Assembly: GCF_001439665.1 (NCBI RefSeq)
Contig: NZ_LMAK01000017.1
Coordinates: 1 to 64,000, forward strand
Source of the DNA: Formosa algae
Lineage (GTDB): Bacteria; Bacteroidota; Bacteroidia; Flavobacteriales; Flavobacteriaceae
DNA: 64,000 nucleotides
Direction: 5' to 3'
Part shown: piece after piece, positions 45,991 to 53,469 of the stretch
Layout: each line of letters starts with the position of its first letter
Numbering within the stretch: position 1 is the stretch's first letter
Made by a program: the position numbers and the translations under genes
Notes under the pieces: generated by a model
The model's database searches: none
What the model saw: the letters and a program-made list of their open reading frames with translations, nothing else
What the model was told of the DNA's origin: nothing

Positions 45991-46044
45991 ACAAAAAAAT
46001 AATTATTTAGTCTTTTTATGAGATTACTCTATAAATTACACCTT

Positions 46045-46935
46045 TTAATTTCCTTTTCCCAATAATTCTATCCACTGGTCCGCATAACCAATGTTTCTAA
46101 CCCCATTTGAATGTCCTTTTTTGCCTTCTGGAACAGGAAGACTAAACGGATAAATATGATCTTCTGGAATCTGCATAGCTTTATAAGATGCGTCTATAAC
46201 TTTAGCCATTGGCTCGGTTACATGATAGGTTCCATACCATAAATTAGAAGGAGTCACACTTTCGTTAGAATACCATCCTGCGATTTTCTTTTTGGCAGAA
46301 TAATCCCATCCACCAGAAAAATCTATTACTCTAGCCACAAGATGTTCTTTTGCTATAAAAGCAGCCATTCCACCACCTTGAGATTGTCCTGAAACTGCAA
46401 TTTCGCTCCATTTTAGCTTACCGTTTTCTAAATACTTTTCCCAATGTCCGTTCTTATCTTCTTCTGAAAGATAGATTAGTAATTTCGTTAATCTGTTTAC
46501 TATAGCATCGTGAGCTTGATCTTCTATAAGTGGAAAATCGTTAGTACCATAAATACGCATCGTCCTAAAATCACTGGTGCATTTAGAATTTTTCTCTAAA
46601 TTTTTGCCTTTACAAATTTGAGCTACTGCTGGTGTGTTTATATAAGACAGGTTAATAACTTGATAACCTTGATGCACTGCGACAGAAAACAAGCTCTTAG
46701 GTCCTCTAGTTGCTATGCCGTTTGTACCTGGTAAAAACAACAAAAGCTTTCCTTGCTCTGCAGCTTGATTATAAACAACTAAATGAGGAGTATTAGCCTC
46801 TTTAATTCTAGAGTCCGTTTTAGCCGGTTCTATATTTAAAACAGTATATCCATTAGGAAATTGATATTCTGACTGAGCGAAATTTTGATTGTGAAAGCAC
46901 ACAATAAGCATTAATAAAAGAAGCTTTTTTACCAT
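46045..46935 (-). CDS. Secreted alpha/beta hydrolase (BPSS1187-like)
   Basis: This 296-residue protein has a signal peptide (about 1-21, cut near NFAQ). The alpha/beta-hydrolase core has LLLFLPGTNG (oxyanion strand) and the nucleophile elbow SGQSQGGGM (serine about residue 186). A histidine in EGKKGHSNG near the C-terminus is a likely third member of the triad. I recall the BPSS1187 family as looking like this, but the substrate is unknown; an esterase acting on acyl groups of the polymer handled by this locus is possible. Preceded by the three-block element at 47049-47147. Confidence 0.78.
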   Translation of the reverse strand: MVKKLLLLMLIVCFHNQNFAQSEYQFPNGYTVLNIEPAKTDSRIKEANTPHLVVYNQAAEQGKLLLFLPGTNGIATRGPKSLFSVAVHQGYQVINLSYINTPAVAQICKGKNLEKNSKCTSDFRTMRIYGTNDFPLIEDQAHDAIVNRLTKLLIYLSEEDKNGHWEKYLENGKLKWSEIAVSGQSQGGGMAAFIAKEHLVARVIDFSGGWDYSAKKKIAGWYSNESVTPSNLWYGTYHVTEPMAKVIDASYKAMQIPEDHIYPFSLPVPEGKKGHSNGVRNIGYADQWIELLGKGN

Positions 46936-47370
46936 AATATGTTTACTTGATTTTTAAAAAATAAATTTGAAAAACAGGAATCTAAATCTTTAAAAATAGC
47001 TAGCAGGCAAAACCAATGTTTAATCTGCTTGTATCTTTTTATTCCTGTTAAAACAACTAAAAATTAATTAAAACTAGACATTTTTAACGTGCACACTTAT
47101 ACTACAGCCTATGTAAACGCATGACTTTTATGAGAAATGAAATAAAACGACATTAAAATCCGTTTATCCCTATTTTTTACAGAATATTTTAAGCAACATA
47201 ATAACAGTTAAAATTAGCAATATCTCTAATACAACAGTTAAATTGTAATTAAAAACGGGTTATTATAAACGTTACACAAATAATAAGCATCTAATATTCG
47301 CAAAAAGCTTAACTCCAAACCGCCATAATTCGTATATAGTTATGGTCATTTAAAAGTCATCATTAAATTT
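46936..47370 (-). other. Intergenic region upstream of the secreted hydrolase gene
   Basis: No gene is supported in these 435 bases. The second copy of the three-block element lies at 47049-47147, ending about 113 bases before the hydrolase ATG. Beyond it the sequence is AT-rich, with AACAGTTAAA repeated near 47204 and 47232 and a short hairpin CCATAA/TTATGG near 47322-47346 that has no T-run. The remaining sequence shows nothing else I can name. Confidence 0.5.
47049..47147 (-). promoter_or_regulatory. Conserved three-block regulatory region before the hydrolase gene (copy B)
   Basis: Blocks TAAAACAACTAAAAA (47049-47063), GTGCACACTTATACTACA (47089-47106) and a 22-base block beginning TTTTATGAGAAAT (47126-47147) repeat those before susC. 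They match at 15/15, 17/18 and 20/22 bases, with spacers again of exactly 25 and 19 bases. Spacer sequences are not conserved, which is typical of protein-binding sites held at fixed geometry rather than of a recent duplication. Confidence 0.75.
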
Positions 47371-48333
47371 TTAAGACACCACATTTTGAGCTTCACCATT
47401 TATATAGGTTTCAACATTATTTACAGCAATCTGCAAACAACGACGTCTAGCCTCTAACGGTGCCCAAGCAATATGGGGTGTAATGATACAGTTTTTAGCT
47501 CCTAATAGTGGGTTTTCCGAAACGATAGGTTCTTCCGAAACCACATCAACTGCTGCTCCTGCAATTTTTTCAGACTCGAGTGCTTCTGCTAAATCGGCTT
47601 CCTCAACCAATCCGCCACGAGAGGTGTTTATTAAAAATGCGCTAGACTTCATTTTAGAAAGGGTTTCAGCATTAATAATTCCTGCAGTATCGGGAGTCAT
47701 CGGGCAATGTAAGCTTACAAAATCTGAAGCTTGCAACAGTTCATCTAAAGATACAAAACGACAGCTTTCTGTGTCATATTCAGGATACACCGTTCTATTA
47801 TATACCAAAACATTTAAACCAAACGCCTGAGCTAGGGCTGCTGCAGCTTTTCCTATTTGTCCGAAACCAATAATTCCTATGGTTTTGCCCTCCAATTCAA
47901 TAAGCGGACTATTCCAAAAACAAAAGTCTTTAGAGTTCTCCCATTGTCCAGATTGTACTGCAGCATTATGGTCGCCTACATGGTGACATAATTCCAACAC
48001 CAACGCCATAGTAAATTGGGCTACCGAAGCTGTACTATAGGCCGGTACATTTGTTACCGTTACACCTTGTTCTTTTGCTGCATCTACATCTATAATATTA
48101 TAACCCGTAGCCGTAACGCCTATATATTTTAAATTTGGTAACTGCGTTAACATCGCTTTTTGTAATGGAATTTTATTTGTAATAACAGCATCTGCATCTC
48201 CTATTGCATCGCGTATTGAGGCTTCATCAGACTTTATACGTTCGTGAATAGTAACATCTACCAAATCTTTTAAAGCGTCCCAACTTAAATCTCCAGGATT
48301 TAAAGTATAACCATCTAATACAACTAGTTTCAT
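47371..48333 (-). CDS. D-2-hydroxyacid dehydrogenase (glycerate dehydrogenase-like)
   Basis: This 320-residue NAD(P)-dependent enzyme has YIGVTATGYNIIDVDAAKEQ (substrate loop, about 72-91), GIIGFGQIGKAAAALAQAFG (nucleotide binding, about 149-168), the catalytic arginine in INTSRGGLVEE, and ITPHIAWAP with the histidine near the C-terminus. It resembles hydroxypyruvate reductases/glycerate dehydrogenases. It is a separate paralogue from the dehydrogenase at 21004. It lies upstream of the hydrolase locus but its own role is not linked by sequence. Confidence 0.9.
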   Translation of the reverse strand: MKLVVLDGYTLNPGDLSWDALKDLVDVTIHERIKSDEASIRDAIGDADAVITNKIPLQKAMLTQLPNLKYIGVTATGYNIIDVDAAKEQGVTVTNVPAYSTASVAQFTMALVLELCHHVGDHNAAVQSGQWENSKDFCFWNSPLIELEGKTIGIIGFGQIGKAAAALAQAFGLNVLVYNRTVYPEYDTESCRFVSLDELLQASDFVSLHCPMTPDTAGIINAETLSKMKSSAFLINTSRGGLVEEADLAEALESEKIAGAAVDVVSEEPIVSENPLLGAKNCIITPHIAWAPLEARRRCLQIAVNNVETYINGEAQNVVS

Positions 48334-48387
48334 TTTATTCTAAATTTTATATGATTCTTATGTTCTTTAATTCAATATTACATGCTT

Positions 48388-48747
48388 TTAAAAATGATAA
48401 AATGCATTTTCTAAGTGTTCCAACTCAAATTTAGTTTTGGTTTTTACTATTGCGATAATATCAAAACGGACTTCTAAATCTAGATTATTGCTTGTAATAT
48501 AAGCATCAACAGCGGTAACCAATCTCTGAATTTGTTTGGGTTTTACAAAATCCTGCGGGTCTCCAAAGAACGAAGACGAACGTGTTTTAACTTCTACCAC
48601 AGCAAGCATATCGTCTTTCTGAGCTAAAATATCGACCTCAGCTTTTTGATATCGGTAATTGCGTTCTAAAATCTGATAGCCTGTATTCTGCAGAAAATCG
48701 ACAGCCATATCTTCACCTAATTCACCAAGTTCATTATGTTTCGCCAT
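48388..48747 (-). CDS. YraN family (UPF0102) endonuclease-like protein
   Basis: This 119-residue protein has the YraN pattern GELGEDMAVDFLQNTGYQILERNYR, VDILAQKDDMLAVVEVKTRS and a conserved aspartate before EVKTR. The D...ExK arrangement is a PD-(D/E)XK nuclease-like fold; the family is thought to act on nucleic acids, with function not settled. It ends about 55 bases beyond the dehydrogenase start and is transcribed on the minus strand. Confidence 0.93.
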   Translation of the reverse strand: MAKHNELGELGEDMAVDFLQNTGYQILERNYRYQKAEVDILAQKDDMLAVVEVKTRSSSFFGDPQDFVKPKQIQRLVTAVDAYITSNNLDLEVRFDIIAIVKTKTKFELEHLENAFYHF

Positions 48748-48903
48748 GATTTAAAAATCTTAATACATTTCAATTTACAAGTTAATCATTAATCTTTTTT
48801 TAAAAGACTAACCGTTCTCAAATCTTAATTCTCAATTAAAAAAGCACAATAGTCTCAAGACGACTTTATGCTATTTTTAATAAACGAAACAAGCTCAAAT
48901 CCG

Positions 48904-48911
48904 TATATTTG
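48904..48911 (+). promoter_or_regulatory. -7 box TATATTTG of the S9 peptidase gene
   Basis: A perfect TAnnTTTG match ends at 48911. Predicted transcription begins near 48917, so an ATG at 48933 gives a short leader while 48921 would leave almost none. Confidence 0.5.
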
Positions 48912-48932
48912 AGTTGTATAATGAACATAAAA

Positions 48933-50840
48933 ATGAAGAAATTAATCTTAATCTTAACAGTCTTGATTACTAGCAATTTATCGACAGCTCAAAACGTAAT
49001 GAACCCAGAACTCCTTTGGAGTGTAAAACGTATTAGCGTCATGGGGCTTTCGCAAGATGGCGCACAACTTTTTTACAGCGTAAAAATTCCAAACATTGAA
49101 AACAACAATTACGACACCTCATACTTTAAAATTCCTGTTGATGGTGGTAAAGCTGTAGAAATTAAAAAAGAAGATGTTTCAGTGTCAGACAAAAACATTT
49201 CGCCTGACGGTGCTTACAAACTCTTCCATAAGTCGGTGCATTTAGAAGATATTAAAGCGACAGACATCTACAAAAACTTGGATAAAGCAGATGCTTTTGT
49301 GTTTACCGATTTAGATAATCGCCATTGGGATACGTGGAGCGATGGCTCTTACGAACATGTATTTTACAAAAAAGCGGATGCCGATGATGAGTCTGCTACA
49401 GACATTATGCCTAACGAACCTTACTACACACCGCAACGTCCGTTTGGCGGAGACGAAGACTATATTTGGTCGCCAGACAGTAAAAGCATTTACTATGTGA
49501 GTAAAAAATTAAAAGGAAAAGCCTACGCGACGAGTACCAATACCGATATCTACAAATACGATATTGCGACTAAAACCACGACTAATATTACTGAAGATAA
49601 TAAAGGTTACGACACCAATCCTGCATTTTCTAGCAAAGGTGCTTTAGCTTGGACGCAAATGAAAACCGATGGTTACGAAAGTGATAAAAATGATATTGTT
49701 GTACTAGAAAACGGCATCAAACAAAATCTAACGCAGCAATGGGATGGAACGGTTAATAATTTTACTTGGAGTAAAGATGGAAAGCATGTGTTTTTTACAG
49801 CGGCTGTAGATGGAACCATTCAGCTATTTGTAGTAAACTATCCAGGTAAAAAACGCATTGCTCCAGTAGTGAAACAATTATCTGAAGGCCAATTTGATGT
49901 TAGAGGTATTGTTGCTGAACTAGATGATAAGTTAATTGTAACGCGTGGCGATATGAATCAGGCGAGTGAAATTTATGCCTTTACTTTTAAAGACAAATCT
50001 TTTAAACAACTCACCACTGTTAACGATGAATTTTATAGCACATTAGATTTACCTAAGGTTGAAAAACGTTATGTTACCACTACCGATAATAAACAAATGT
50101 TAGTGTGGGTTATTTTACCGCCTAATTTCGATGCAACCAAAAAATATCCAACTTTACTTTATGCACAAGGTGGACCACAATCGCCTTTATCTCAATTTTA
50201 TTCGTACCGATGGAATTTTCAACTTATGGCGTCTCAAGGCTATATTATTGTAGCACCTAACCGTCGTGGAATGCCAGGACATGGTGTTGAGTGGAATGAA
50301 GCTATTAGTAAAGATTGGGGTGGCCAAGTGATGGACGATTACCTATCTGCTATAGATGATGTTGCCAAAGAACCGTATGTAGATAATGACAGATTAGGAG
50401 CTATTGGCGCGAGTTACGGTGGATATTCTGTATTTTATTTAGCGGGAATTCACAACAAGCGTTTTAAATCTTTAATTGCTCATGATGGTGTTTTCGATAC
50501 CAGAACTATGGCTGGAACCACTGAAGAATTATTCTTTGTAAATCATGATTTTGGTGGTCATTATTGGGACAAATCTAATGCTACTGCTCAAAAAGCTTTT
50601 AATGAATTTAATCCGGTAACTCATGTTGACAAATGGGACACACCAATATTAATTATTCAAGGCGGAAAAGATTATCGTGTACCTATCGAGCAAGGTTTAG
50701 CAGCATTCCAAGCAGCACAATTACGAGGAATAAAAAGTAAATTATTGTATTTACCTGACGAAAATCACTGGGTATTACAACCTCAAAATGCTTTAGTTTG
50801 GCAACACGAATTTTTTAAATGGCTGAAAGAGACCTTATAA
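48933..50840 (+). CDS. S9 family prolyl oligopeptidase-type peptidase
   Basis: This 635-residue protein has a signal peptide (MKKLILILTVLITSNLSTAQ). A beta-propeller region (about 30-360) is followed by an alpha/beta-hydrolase catalytic domain. The serine motif is GASYGGYSVFYLAG (about 497), with ILIIQGGKDYRVPIEQG for the aspartate and PDENHW for the histidine. It is a dipeptidyl-peptidase/acylaminoacyl-peptidase-like enzyme, probably periplasmic. ATGs exist at 48921 and 48933; the later one is chosen because the -7 box at 48904-48911 leaves too little leader for the first. Confidence 0.93.
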   Translation: MKKLILILTVLITSNLSTAQNVMNPELLWSVKRISVMGLSQDGAQLFYSVKIPNIENNNYDTSYFKIPVDGGKAVEIKKEDVSVSDKNISPDGAYKLFHKSVHLEDIKATDIYKNLDKADAFVFTDLDNRHWDTWSDGSYEHVFYKKADADDESATDIMPNEPYYTPQRPFGGDEDYIWSPDSKSIYYVSKKLKGKAYATSTNTDIYKYDIATKTTTNITEDNKGYDTNPAFSSKGALAWTQMKTDGYESDKNDIVVLENGIKQNLTQQWDGTVNNFTWSKDGKHVFFTAAVDGTIQLFVVNYPGKKRIAPVVKQLSEGQFDVRGIVAELDDKLIVTRGDMNQASEIYAFTFKDKSFKQLTTVNDEFYSTLDLPKVEKRYVTTTDNKQMLVWVILPPNFDATKKYPTLLYAQGGPQSPLSQFYSYRWNFQLMASQGYIIVAPNRRGMPGHGVEWNEAISKDWGGQVMDDYLSAIDDVAKEPYVDNDRLGAIGASYGGYSVFYLAGIHNKRFKSLIAHDGVFDTRTMAGTTEELFFVNHDFGGHYWDKSNATAQKAFNEFNPVTHVDKWDTPILIIQGGKDYRVPIEQGLAAFQAAQLRGIKSKLLYLPDENHWVLQPQNALVWQHEFFKWLKETL

Positions 50841-50932
50841 AACGCTTTTACGTTAACCCAATCTTGATACTATTTTTATATTACATCACGATTTAAATGA
50901 AATAAGTAAAAGACATAAAACAAGATAAATGT

Positions 50933-51241
50933 ATGGGTGGTACAGTTCAAATAAAATGTCCGAATTGCGGAATATACAATACCAATGCAGACCATTGTTC
51001 GAACTGTGGCACCTTATTATCTTATAAAAAACGACGCGAACTCGCTCATAAAGCACAAGAAGAAAAGCGAAAGGAACGTCAGGCGGCCCAAAAAGCAGCA
51101 TCACCATCTTGGATAGAATCTGGGAAAAACAGTAAATATTTAGTCGTACGCCTTGGCGCTCAATTTTTTAATGGTATCGTGGTGGTGGTTATGGCCATTG
51201 GTGCCTTTTTTGCTTGGCTATTCACCTTTTTAGCTGCATGA
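50933..51241 (+). CDS. Zinc-ribbon protein with a C-terminal membrane segment
   Basis: This 102-residue protein starts with two CxxC pairs, CPNCGIYNTNADHCSNCG (about 9-26), forming a zinc ribbon. A charged lysine/arginine-rich helix follows (about 33-58) and then one membrane helix (about 78-98). The function is unknown; such proteins often sit at the membrane as adaptor or regulatory parts. Its stop overlaps the next start by four bases (ATGA), so the next gene is translationally coupled. Confidence 0.75.
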   Translation: MGGTVQIKCPNCGIYNTNADHCSNCGTLLSYKKRRELAHKAQEEKRKERQAAQKAASPSWIESGKNSKYLVVRLGAQFFNGIVVVVMAIGAFFAWLFTFLAA

Positions 51242-51591
51242 GGATTGTAAAACAGCCGTTATTTTTATTAGCACTAGCAATTGCTAGTTTTATTTACTTT
51301 GCCAATATTTTCCAGTTACAACTTCCCGATTGGATTAGTTTTTATGTGAACGATGCGTTATGCATGCCCATAGTGTTATCATTCTGCTTATTAGGCGTTC
51401 GTGTGATTAAGAAAAATTCCGAATTGTATTTACCAGTATTTCCTATACTGTTACTAACCGTGTTTTATGCCGTATTTTTTGAATACTACTTACCAAATTG
51501 GAATCCAAGATACACAGCAGATTTGATTGATGTTGGGCTTTACGCTTTAGGTAGTTTGGTGTTTTATAGGTTTCAGAAGAGATTGTATTAA
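51238..51591 (+). CDS. Small multipass membrane protein
   Basis: This 117-residue protein has about four membrane helices (LFLLALAIASFIYFANIF, ALCMPIVLSFCLLGVRV, FPILLLTVFYAVFFEYYL and LIDVGLYALGSLVFY). I recall similar short flavobacterial proteins carrying an automatic 'magnesium citrate transporter' label, but no transport motif is visible here, so I leave it unassigned. It begins in the stop of the zinc-ribbon gene, suggesting the two proteins work together at the membrane. Confidence 0.7.
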   Translation: MRIVKQPLFLLALAIASFIYFANIFQLQLPDWISFYVNDALCMPIVLSFCLLGVRVIKKNSELYLPVFPILLLTVFYAVFFEYYLPNWNPRYTADLIDVGLYALGSLVFYRFQKRLY

Positions 51592-51661
51592 ATGAAACAA
51601 TTATTTAATTTGAAAATGTAGCAATTTGAAGATTTAAAAACACAGTATAACCAAGACTCAT

Positions 51662-52282
51662 TTAATATTTTGCCAAATATTCAATAACTTCATCTTGATT
51701 AAAATACCAAATATCAATATTCAACTCTTTTGCAATATCAATTGATTGCTTAAGCGTGCTCTTACTAATTCTTTCTTCACATTTAGGTGCTGTATCAATA
51801 ATCAACATACCAATCCCAATTAATTTACCAAACTTAATTTTTGTTTCTTCATATTGCGCTTTTAGTTTAAATAAATCATTTTTAATCTCACTAAAAACAA
51901 GTCTATTATAATGACGTTCTGAAGCTTTTATTTCTAGAGAATAAAGCGTTTTTTTTAAAGTATTTTTGAAATTTCTTCTTCTCCAGTCAGAATTTATAGA
52001 TTTTTCATAGACACTTATATCCGGTATAATCTCCAAATCTATGGATTGAAATTTAATGTTTTTTTTGCGAATTCTTTCTTGGAGAAATTCAGTTTGACAA
52101 TTCTCAATACACGTTTTTACATTCATTCCTATTTGTGAAATAGGGACCTTCCCTTTTGTTCTTAAAATCGAATAAACCATAGCTTGATAATGCAGTTCCG
52201 AACCTAAGACAGTCCGACACTCATTAACAATTGTAGAGTAAGAATTATGAATTGAATTTTGTATTTCTATCTTAGATGTCAT
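51662..52282 (-). CDS. Orphan PD-(D/E)XK nuclease-like protein
   Basis: This 206-residue protein has SELHYQAMVYSILRTKG (about 28-44), IIPDISVYEK (about 85-94) and, 29 residues further, SLEIKASER (about 115-123), then NDLFKLKAQYEE (about 135-146) and GIGMLIIDTAP. The order PD...E-x-K followed by a DLxKL helix is the layout of PD-(D/E)XK-fold proteins. It is on its own, with no methyltransferase or other defence genes near, and lies between two unrelated genes in an AT-rich stretch. It may be horizontally acquired. Function is unknown. Confidence 0.55.
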   Translation of the reverse strand: MTSKIEIQNSIHNSYSTIVNECRTVLGSELHYQAMVYSILRTKGKVPISQIGMNVKTCIENCQTEFLQERIRKKNIKFQSIDLEIIPDISVYEKSINSDWRRRNFKNTLKKTLYSLEIKASERHYNRLVFSEIKNDLFKLKAQYEETKIKFGKLIGIGMLIIDTAPKCEERISKSTLKQSIDIAKELNIDIWYFNQDEVIEYLAKY

Positions 52283-52355
52283 ATTCCATTCTACAAGTCA
52301 ATACTGTTTATAATCGATATAAAATTCTAATTTTATAGAAAACCTACCAAAATTC

Positions 52356-53384
52356 CTACTCCTTAAACACTAAAGTCGATCCACTTTTTTCAACCTTCAA
52401 TGTCACTGTACTACCAAAAATTAAAGCACGATTATCTTTTTCGTGTCCTGCAGGCATATTAAACGCCACAGGAAAATCATATTCAGCAACTAATTCTAGT
52501 ATTATTTCTTCAATAGTTTGACCAAAAGGAGTTGGATTTTTTCTCACTTTACTCATATCTCCCACTAAAATCCCTTTACAATGTTCAAAATAACCTGCTC
52601 GTTTTAGACTCTGTAACATACGATCTATATGGTAAGCATATTCTCCTATTTCTTCAATAAAAAGTATTTCTCCAGATGCATCGATACTAGTTTCCGACCC
52701 AAGCATCGTGTGTAATAAAGTTAAATTCCCTCCTGTAATTGGAGCAGTAACCATACCTGGTTTATTATAATTGGACCCTTTTAAACTGTAGGATATTTGT
52801 TTTCCGAAAATAGCATCTTTAAAAGTAGAAATTGTTTCAGCAATAGTCGTTTCATCATTAGGTAGACTCACACACATCATGGCGTGCATGGACTCATAAC
52901 CTAAATTATGAATTTGATTATGAATAGCAGTAATATCAGAATACCCAATCACCCATTTTGGCTGTAGCTTAAACTTTGCATAATCTAGCTTATCAATCAT
53001 ACGAACGGTTCCATAACCGCCACGCGCACACCAAATGGCTTTAATTTTCGGGTCGTCTAAAGCCCACTGGAAATCTGCAGCACGCTCATCATCGGTCCCT
53101 GCAAAATGTCCGTTTTGATTAAATACATTTGGTCCAACTACCGTTTGTAATCCCCAACTCTTAAACAACTCACGTGCACGTTCTATCACATCATATTTAT
53201 TTCTTAACACACCAGAAGGAGCTACAATAGCCACAGTATCTCCAGCTTTTAAATACGGAGGTTTTATATACGTTTTAGGCGAATTCATTAAAGATGGAGC
53301 TGAAGATTGTTGTGCCATTATCGGACTAATATTTAAACTGAAAACAATAAAAAATAGGGCTAAAAAAATTCTATTAAGAGACAT
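52356..53384 (-). CDS. ldcA: S66 family LD-carboxypeptidase
   Basis: This 342-residue protein has a signal peptide (about 1-24) and the S66 serine peptidase fold. ARGGYGTVRMIDKLDYAKF and VIGYSDITAIHNQ hold the catalytic serine (about 146), FIEEIGEYAYHIDRML a conserved glutamate, and NMPAGHEKDNRALIFG the histidine. LdcA enzymes trim the terminal D-alanine from tetrapeptides of recycled peptidoglycan. MccF-like enzymes of the same family are an alternative, but a signal peptide favours a cell-wall role. It is divergent from metG. Confidence 0.87.
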   Translation of the reverse strand: MSLNRIFLALFFIVFSLNISPIMAQQSSAPSLMNSPKTYIKPPYLKAGDTVAIVAPSGVLRNKYDVIERARELFKSWGLQTVVGPNVFNQNGHFAGTDDERAADFQWALDDPKIKAIWCARGGYGTVRMIDKLDYAKFKLQPKWVIGYSDITAIHNQIHNLGYESMHAMMCVSLPNDETTIAETISTFKDAIFGKQISYSLKGSNYNKPGMVTAPITGGNLTLLHTMLGSETSIDASGEILFIEEIGEYAYHIDRMLQSLKRAGYFEHCKGILVGDMSKVRKNPTPFGQTIEEIILELVAEYDFPVAFNMPAGHEKDNRALIFGSTVTLKVEKSGSTLVFKE

Positions 53385-53438
53385 AAAAAGTGCTTTTGGT
53401 AAAAATACATTTTTTTTCTAAATGGTTAATGAAATGCG

Positions 53439-53446
53439 TACTTTTG
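53439..53446 (+). promoter_or_regulatory. -7 box TACTTTTG of metG
   Basis: A TAnnTTTG match lies 23 bases before the metG ATG at 53470, so predicted transcription begins near 53452. It supports that ATG over the in-frame ATG at 53422. Confidence 0.5.
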
Positions 53447-53469
53447 TGCCTTTAAAACAGAAACGAGAC

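Noticed and set aside
51662-52282. Restriction-modification system around the PD-(D/E)XK-like gene
   Set aside because: No methyltransferase or specificity gene is adjacent; only an orphan is supported.
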